Assembly: GCA_012845835.1 (NCBI GenBank)
Contig: JABAKD010000109.1
Span: 368,429 to 432,428, forward strand
Direction of reading: 5' to 3'
DNA: 64,000 nt
Source of the DNA: Undaria pinnatifida
Taxonomy: Eukaryota; Sar; Phaeophyceae; Laminariales; Alariaceae
Part shown: one piece after another, positions 40,201-49,200 of the stretch
Layout: each line of letters opens with the position of its first letter
Numbering within the stretch: the stretch's first letter is position 1
Notes under the pieces: generated by a model
Databases searched by the model: none
What the model was told of the DNA's origin: nothing
Seen by the model: the letters and a program-made list of their open reading frames with translations, nothing else
Program-made: the position numbers and the translations under genes

Positions 40201-43200
40201 TGGTCTCGCTAGTTTTGTGTTGCTGTCGTGCCCGGTACGCCGGTAGTTCACTTGCTTCATTAGACTATGTTGATTCCTCATTTATTGAGATTGTTGTTTA
40301 CCCTGTCTCACATACACTTTGTTTCATTTTTTATAATATACTTTGTATGTCTCTTGGATGGATAATAAGCACGGACTCCGGGTGTACTCACCACACATAA
40401 CAACAACCTTCTGGTCATGCTACCCCGGCTGTGCTGTAGTATATTTTTTAAGATTCTGGGAAGTTTAGGCTAGGAGTATGAACAAGAGGTATTGTTGCAG
40501 AACGGAAAATTGCACCGCAGCAAACATCACGGCAGGGTATAAGTACACACGGTAGGGAGCCCAGCGACCGGTCCCTACCCTCCACGCTGACTACCGACCG
40601 CGAACAGGCTGCTGTGCTGCTGCTGCTGTGTGGGTTACTGTGGCGCAATTTTCTGTCCCTCTTTCTCGTGCGTTGATGACGTGCTCAACTGATGTTGATA
40701 ATGTGCTCAACTGCTGTTGATGATGTGCTCAACTGCTGGGAACAAAACAAAACGGTTTGGAGGCTCTGATGACAATGATGTTTGATGTATGTTGATGATG
40801 TGGTTGAATTGGGTTTCATGCCAGAGGAGGGGGAGACGGGACAGAGACTAAAAACAATATGAAACGATTTACAAGTAAACACCTAGGACGGGTCACCGAT
40901 TACCACGTCATGATGTACAGCAGCAGTAGATATTTAAAGGCAAGATCTGTGTTGCCGATTATGTCGATCTTGTTTGTAACATCAATAAATGATGAAACTC
41001 TCGAATGTTTCCCTGACCACTCCTGGCCATCCGGGCGACGTCTCGCGAACCACAAACATCTGGCTGGATCGTCTAGCCGAAGATCAAGGGTTGCATCTGT
41101 GCCGTCCTCCTTGCAAGACCGGAAGTGGCCGATACACCGATGGTGTAACATGGGGAACGGCCGCGCAAAACAAGGAGGGTTCAAAAGGAGGAAACTCGAG
41201 GCTTCGAAACGGTGGAAACGATGGAGACCACCGGCTTCTTCAAGAGTGGAGACCGGCTGCCTCAGGGGTAGAGACGCGCTGCTTCAGGGTGAAGAAAGGC
41301 GCACCACCGTGTCTATGGTACATGTATGCCTTGCATGGTGTCGTCCTCCTGTCTTCCGATCTCCGAGCTTTTGAATTTCAAACTGTTCGCGGGTTTTCAT
41401 GTACCGGTGTGGCTTTTTGATTATTGAGCAGACTGCTCAAAATATTCAAAAACGCCGAAAGGCCGCACTACTACTGCTGTTGTTGTTGGTGGGCTGCAAA
41501 CAGGCTTTGCTGCGGGCCAGGGATGGGGCCGGTTGAACCTTCCGCACCTGTGGCGTTGGCGTGTGTGGAGGACTTGTGGCGCGTTGCGTTTGTGTGTGGG
41601 CCACAGCTCGTCGGTCTCCAAAGAACGTGAGAAGAGCCTTCTGATTTCGAAAATTGCTCTCTGGCTGCTACGTGTTCGTAGCAAAGAGCTGAATTTGCGC
41701 CGCTTCGGGCACTCTTGATGACGCGTCAGCCTGTCTGCCGTGGGCCACCCCGCAGATCGTCCACCAGGAACCTGGCAGCCTCTTTGAGAGGGTGCTTGGG
41801 TGTTGTGGATGCCGTTTGGTGTGTCCGGGATGCCCTGTGTAAGATGATGTGTGCCTCGATGTGTTGGTGTCTTGGCTGGCTGGTCGATTGTTCAATTTTT
41901 TTATATGGGATTCTACTATGTTTTTTTTTCCTCTCAAACTGGGCCATGACCCTACATTAACCAAGTTATTATTTTCTCGATTTTTCTCCCCCCACAGCCA
42001 AAATTACGATTTAAAATCCTTAATGCAAGTAGCTTATATATCCTGGGGTAAGTCGTACAATCAGTGAGTAAAGAGAGGGTGGAGTGTTCGAGGGGGTGGT
42101 GTTGGGATGGGTTTGGGGGGGGGGGGGGGGGAGGGGGGGGAAGGAAGGGCTTTAGGTGAGGGGTTTGTTATACGTGTGGTGCTAGGTCTAGGCGATGGTG
42201 CGGGTGATGGGGAAGAAGGGGGGGTTCGAGGCGGGGGGGGGGGGGGGGCACAGCGGCATGGATGGCTCTCGAAAGATAATGAGGTGATATCCTGTGCGTG
42301 AAGTGTTTATTAATGTGGCGGATTTCGATATTTAGTGGGGTGTTTGAGTAAGGGAGAGCAAGAGGGAGGGGGGGGGGGGGGGATAGATTTTTTAGGAGGT
42401 TCAGGTCACAAATAATGTTCAAATACACTTCGGCTGTGAGATCAAAGATATGTAGCAGCTTGTTATACGCGTGGTGCTAGGTCTAGGCGATCGTGCGGGT
42501 GGTTGGAAAAGAGGGGGCGTTGGAGGGGGGGGGGGGGGGGGGGGGGGGGATACTGAAAACTATGTCATGGATGGTCAGAAAGATAATGACGTGATATCAA
42601 CTTCGTATAGGTGTTTATTACTCAGGCCGATTTCGATTGTGAGAGGGGCGTTTGGACAATCTAGGCGAAAAAGGGGACGGGGGGGGGGGGGGGGGGGGGA
42701 GGGTTGTTTTTTTTTTTTAACAAGAGGGGTCAGTGGAGGGGGAGGGGAGGGGGGGGGGGGGGCGGGGGGCTGGACATTTCAATATGTGCGCGGAAACTAT
42801 AAATCCTCAAAGCGGACAAACCTGACGATTGAAGCAGTAAGACATCCCTTTATATCATCTGGCTTGTAATGTTTACTATTCTATAACAGGTTTGATGTTA
42901 GATGCAGCATGCAACCCAGTGTTTAAGTGTAGTAAATATCGTGTTAAATCTTCATAATTTGTTGTTGTATGATACATGGATCGAAGGCTAGAATATTTTA
43001 TAGAATATTTGTAGTTACCATTATTTTCTGACATCGCTAATTATGAGAAATAGATACGTATTGTCAAATACAACAGGCGAGGTGATGTGGTCATGCACTG
43101 TTTGTCACCATCATACAGTTATATATATTGAAGATGTACGGCAATAGTCGGTTTATCTTATAACCGCCCGTGTCGGCTTGACATGGTTATTTTCTTCAGG

Positions 43201-46200
43201 GTCCTGCCTTATTTATGCATATCGCTGGCGACGGCCTGGACTCATTGCACCGATTTCAGTGTGGAGGTCGTAAACGTGTTTCTCGCTTCTCACGTCTTTC
43301 CGGGCAGAGCTTGGTTTATGAATCAAACGCACCACATTTTCAATGCTAAAGGCAGTAATGACTCCATCATCATGTTGCTTTATACGCTCCCAGTGCATTA
43401 AATGGACCTCCACGTACTGCTGAAACACGTCATACAACGCCCAACGTGCAAAAGAGATGTTGACACAGACCGAGTTGATTGTTTGGGCATGGACGCGTTC
43501 TACGCCAACTCCAGCACCACCGCTGCCGGACTTTATGCAGATGTGTTACAAGTGACTTTGGTGATATTAGTAGTGTTATTCGTGTGATTCGTGTTCTTAG
43601 TGTTCTTAGTGTTATTAGTGTTAATTGTGTTGTAAGTGTTACGAGTGATATTAGTGTTATTAGCTTTATTAGTGTTATTAGTGTTATTAGTGTTTTTGGT
43701 GTCATTAGTGCTATTAGTGTGATTAGTGTTGTTAGGGTTATTAGTGTTGTTAGTGTTATTAGTGTTATTAGTGTTATTAGCGTTTTTAGTGTTACTAGGG
43801 TTATTAGGTTTATTCGTGATATTAGTGTTATTAGCTTTATTAGTGTTATTAGTGTTATTAGTGTTTTTAGTGTCATTAGTGCTATTAGTGTGATTAGTGT
43901 TGTTAGGGTTATTAGTGTTGTTAGTGTTATTAGTGTTATTAGTGTTATTTGGGTTATTAGCGTTATTAGTGTTATTAGGGTTATTAGGTTTATTCGTGCT
44001 ATTAGTGTTATTAGGGTTATTAGGGTTATTAGGGTTGTTAGTGTGATTAGTTTTGCTGGGTTATTAGGGTTACTAGGGTTTTTAGGGTTAATAGGGTTAC
44101 TAGTGTTTTTGTTATTGGGGTTATTCTTGGTATTACGGCACGTTGGATACACTACGGTGGAGGTGAATACACTCCATTCCTAAGGCATCTTACTTGCGAC
44201 CTTTATAGTTCTCCCCATGAGCTGGTTGGAGATTTAGACTATACAATCGTTTCCCGACGACAATCCAATTCGCCTAGGTATATACAGCAAAAAAACTCCA
44301 AAAAACGGACGGAATTCAGACCATTGTCCCGTCATCTGAAAGAAATCTTCAGGAAAATAAAGGTCAAAAGCTATCGTATCACGCGTCTGAATATCAGCAC
44401 CTGTTTTACTTTTTTAAATTAGCCCTGTTTCTTTATGGTGAATACTCGTACAGAGAGGTTGCAAGAAAGTGTCGATGTTCTACTTAGGACAGCTGGAGGG
44501 GTACGACTCCATCATGACGTTTTGGTGGTTTCGAACTCACTTAGCGAGCTCTACATATATATCGGCCAACAAGCTTGTTTTTTTGGTGTTTGGGGTACTT
44601 TCATTGTATAATAGTGTAATAGTAAAATAGTTTATTAAATAGTGTAATAGTGTGGTAATGTATAGTAGCCAACAATGAAAAAAATGAAAGTGTAATAGCG
44701 TAATAATACTGTAATAGTGTAGTAGTGTAGTAGTGCAGTAGTGTAATATTAATAGTGTAATAGTTTAATAGTAGTGTAGTAGTATAATGATAGTAAAAGC
44801 GTGATAGTGTAATAGTGTATTAAAAGTGTATTATTAGTGTAATGATAGTGTAATAGCGTAGTAGTGTGGTATTGTAATAGTGTATTAGTAGTGTAGTATT
44901 ATGGTAGTGTAATAATGTATTAGTGTATTGATAGTGCAATAATAGTGTAATAGTGTAGTAGTGTCGTACTACTAGCGTAATAGTGTGTAATAGTGTATTA
45001 ATAGTGTATTGATAGTGTGATAGTGTAGTAGTGTAGTAGTAGTAGTGTATTTATAGTGTAATAGTGTGATAGTATGTAATAGTAGTGTCATTATAGTGTA
45101 TTGTTTGTGTACTAGTGTACAGATATCCCACGGTAGAGATGCAGCAGCAGATTCTATAAAGTTCCTGAGCTCATAGCATGAAGAGCTACGTCAATATCAT
45201 CATCCATCATAATCCATCATGACCCATCAAAATCATCCATCAACACCCGAAACATGAATATCGACTTCGAAGGCATTTCGATCGTGCGACCCGACCGATA
45301 TCCACTTATCATATGCCCCAGTAATCCTAAGACAAATTCCAACCTCGAACTGTTAGACTGACCGGTAGTTCCACAATTGCATGCTTGAGGAGCCCAACCT
45401 GCCAGAATATCATCAAGTCAGAACCTTTAGTTAACCCACAAACAGAACCTCCCGGACCGCACTATAGAGGGATGCCTCCTAGATGAGTGTTGGGGAGTCG
45501 CGACCCGCTAAACGAGAGTAGTGATGGCATACTGGCCGAAACACAATACACGGGTATAATAAGCAACAGTCGTAATGTGAAACAGGATATGACGTCCTGG
45601 TTGTTTTGAGTCAAGATGGTAGTCTGTGTGGTTCATTCAGGAAAAACCGATGTTCCGATTTTGGTATAACGTTCTACACCTCTGTCGTAGGACATGTATT
45701 TCTTCGACGCCTCGACCCCCGCTCTCACTGAGCCGAGATTAATTCACCGTTGGATTGTTGTCAAGGATGGAGTGCTGTAACTGGAGAGTTTGCGGTTGTC
45801 CACCCACAGACCCAGCATTGCGATAAGGAACAGGTCGAGCCTGCTTAGGCCTCCACTTCAGACCAAGCCCTTACCTCCGACACTAACACCATTGCAACCT
45901 CGACCCCATCCCTACGCATGCAGAGCCCGTTTCCGTAAAACCCAACAGATTTGTTTTTTTCTTCACCACATTCAATGTCATGGAACGAAACACTTTCCGG
46001 AGGTGCAATTTATATCCTACGCGACAATTCAACTGCGTTGAAATCTAACTCGTACTTCATTTACGTATTGTTGGATTACAGAGGCGACTTGTTCTACGGA
46101 GGCGGTACGAGCGAGGGTCCCGAGGTCACTTTGGAGGGAGTGACAGACTTCACGCTCACCGAATCAGTGAGACCGCGTAAATTGTTGAAGTTCATTTTCG

Positions 46201-49200
46201 CTGAGCTCCGTTGATGATATCACAGGCCGAAGCCTTAGCTGAAAAGACGGAGGGGATGAGGATACCACATGATGTGCTTCCAAAGTTTATACGACGTCGG
46301 ACACGTCAGATCAGATCATTTCCCTACTATTGGTTAATGATCTGTGTACGCCAGGCCTAATAGATTACTGGTTGATACTAGGCGAAAGACCCCCAGTTCA
46401 TGTTGTCGGTGAACGACGGATTATCTGGATGACCTCGAGTTCATTAGGGGGCATAGATTACATGCTTTGGGTATGTACTACGCGAGCTTCGTCTAGTCGA
46501 ATCTTATCCAAAGTGGTCGTTGTAGGTGTGCAGGAGAATACGAAAGGAAACGCATAAATCAGCACCCCATGCACAAACTCTGATGACATTTCATCAGAAT
46601 ATACCAGGTAGGTTTTGTGAAGAACTTTTTCTTGCACATGTCGTGTTGGATCACTTCTCGAGGGTGGTAGCAACGCCTTGGGCCGTCAGTGTGATCAACC
46701 TCCCTAGCTCGCGCTTGGATGAAAGGAGAAGGTATCCAGTGTTGCATACGGCGGTTGTGGGCCATAATGGCTTTGTTAAGTACCCTCTGACACAAATGAG
46801 TGGCTCGGTAAACCGCGAACTAGTGTGAACGTCAATTACGACGTCAAGTTGCTGCTGTCGCCAGATTCTGAACGTTCTATGTTTTCGTATCTGAAACAAC
46901 GTACCTTGCTTCCGACGCTGCTCGCCGGAAATGTACCCAATTATGCACTTCAGTCGCTTGAGGGTGTCACGATCACAGACTCCACGAACGTCTCGTTCGA
47001 GGGGGATTATGACGACGGTGACTTGTACGGGTCCATCGATGCCCCCAACAGAGGAGATCAGTCGGCCAACCTGGTTGTCACCGGTACTACATCCGGGGTG
47101 ATCCTGAGGGACATCACAATCGGCTCGGGGGCAGGTACGTCCCTCGCCTCGACTACTTCCAGGCCGCCTGTTAGAAAAACTTGGACACGAACTCGGACAC
47201 ACGCCACCGTAGATGCGAAACATTATTTTTCCGAGACTCCTCACTTGAAAACTTGTCACACAACAGACAACCCTACACACAACACAACACACAATACACG
47301 CAACACAACACAACACACAATACAAGCAACACAACACAATACCCCACGCATTACCTCACACAATACCACAAACTGCACAACACCTCAAACAACATAACAC
47401 AACACAACACACAACACAAAATACAACAAAACATCTCACACAACGTTATAATCGTATGGTGAACTGAAGGTGCGCCTGGATGAACAGACCAAAAGTCTAT
47501 GCATACACGAAGGCGTACTTCAGTGTGTATATATATTGCCGATAGCATAACACTCCGACAATGTGGGTCCAAGGAGACCTACCTGTGATTCATGATTTCT
47601 TAGCCCCAAAGGGCTACCTTCACCGTACTGCGTATCCGGGCACCCCTACCGTGCGATGGCTGTATGATGAGCAATGAACGCCGAGGTAAACGCCAAACGC
47701 CAAAGAACCTTTGCATGTGGCGCATTGTAAGACGATTTCTGTAACGGCAATACAGCGCCCCGAGACGCCCTACCGTCGGGGCGGGCAGCGGTGTAGGGCG
47801 TGTGAGAAGGCGCAGGGTACTACAACCAGTAGGTAATGTTAATATTTTTATATCACTGGTAGTGAATTTTTTTTTTTGGTTTATACCATGTTTATAGTAG
47901 TTAAGAGTTGTTTAATAGTGGTTTAATAGTACTTACTTTTCACTAATAGTATGGTAGGGGTGCAATGTTTTGTCCTCGAGTTCTTTACCTAAAGAACTCC
48001 ACATCTGACGCAAAAAGTACATTTTACTGGCAAAAGACAGAACCACCCGGTGCACACCCTCATAGCCTAGGCATACGGGAAATACATCGCACTGCTGTGG
48101 AGGTGAAGGAGAAATCGTGTTTTGTTGACCATATCAGAAACAGAGGATCGAGCAGCAGGGTGGGTCAGAAAGCATGTGGCCGGAAAGTTCTGCGACGCCC
48201 CTCTGGTTTAATGCATATACCTACCTACCAGTTACGTTCGTCAACTTACTCCACCCTGCTATATGTAACGCTGTCGTAGCACACATAAAAGTACTCTACC
48301 CTGGTTATTTTATAGAAAAAAATATACGATTCAGCTGTTAGATTGAAATTTTCGCCGAAACTCATCTTTGCAAACTGGTTCTATGCAACGCTATCGTAGC
48401 ATGCCTCTGGTCCACCATGGAATACTGATTTATATTTATGCCTCGTGACTGAAGGTGCCGCACAATGGCACATGAATGGCACATGAAAGGCACATGAATG
48501 GCAACTCCGGCTACGGCAACGGCAGGGTATGTATTTTAACATGTTATCGGACCTGATTGTTCGGCGGCTAGGGGCCCCTCGACCGAGGGTACGGCGTACG
48601 ACACGATACATCATGCCATTGCACCGTGTATTGTACAAAATAATAGTACGGAGTATTATATACGAGGGTATGTATTACTTGATATCACTACAGCATCAAA
48701 CATGGTATAAATATGTCTTACAGTTACTATAGTATTAGTAGTAGTAGTCTAGTATTCGCTCACTTTTAATGCGGAGGTAAGGCCACTAAAAAGGGAGTAT
48801 GATATTTTTTCCGGTGTATCGGCTTTTGCCGAAGCATACCGGTATATCCTTGACATACCACAAACGATATTTTCCCGGCTGTGACTGCCGTTAAATGTTA
48901 TAGAGAACATATAGCCTAGTCTAAAGAACAAACATGGGTAGTCAAGCGGCCTAGCGATTCGCTGTAAGCTGCCAACAACAGCTGAAAAAGTGTAGCACAA
49001 ACACGGTAATCAGGCGCCCTACCTAACGGTTCGTTGAAAGCTATTAAAATAAGCCGTAGAAGAGACCACAGTAGTAAGTAGTGCTACTTTGGCCTACGTC
49101 GTGGTCGATTTCTCTGGTCCGTTAACCACGGAAGGCGCGATGAACTGCTGCGGTGGCTGCGAAATCATGCGTAACTGGATTCGAGCTGATCTCATACCGA

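Larger units (their letters stand above)
34496..42036. mobile_element. Giant palindromic (foldback-type) element
   Basis: The ends are TAAGCTACTTGC and GCAAGTAGCTTA, with a TA on each side as a likely target duplication; a 4-bp TATA duplication with ends starting AGCT is equally possible. The left arm is 34496-38013 and the right arm 38814-42036, reverse complements with sparse differences and one deletion of about 350 bp in the right arm (missing left 37270-37630). The loop is about 800 bp. Both arms carry a LINE RT relic and a 171-codon frame of unknown kind. No transposase was recognised, so how it moved is unknown. Confidence 0.65.
33915..42900 (-). mobile_element. C-rich element copy (minus) split by a 7.5-kb palindromic insertion
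   Basis: 33915-34495 is the reverse complement of about 8270-8860, and 42037-42900 of about 7350-8270. Removing 34496-42036 plus one TA restores a continuous element. The insertion is therefore younger than this copy. The G runs seen here are the C runs of the element on the other strand. Confidence 0.65.
32585..46081 (+). other. Giant intron (13.5 kb) between E15 and E16
   Basis: It holds a diverged tail of the C-rich element, a C-rich copy split by the palindromic element, and two minisatellites. Nothing coding of the host gene was seen inside. Without the 7.5-kb insertion and the arrays it would be about 5 kb, still the longest intron here. Confidence 0.7.

Noticed and set aside
34496-42036. 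Palindrome as a missed-adapter long-read artefact
   Set aside because: The arms differ by scattered substitutions and a 350-bp deletion, ends are precise, and flanks rejoin into one older repeat.
43900-44115. Interstitial telomere repeats
   Set aside because: TTATTAGGG is a 9-bp variant of the local ATTAGTGTT unit, not runs of TTAGGG or TTTAGGG.
43430-44183. 234- and 240-codon frames on both strands
   Set aside because: They follow from a 9-bp tandem repeat that lacks stops in two frames; no independent coding signal.
46651-47337. 228-codon minus-strand frame
   Set aside because: It is the antisense of exon E17 and its flanking introns, and ends in the ACACAACA tract.
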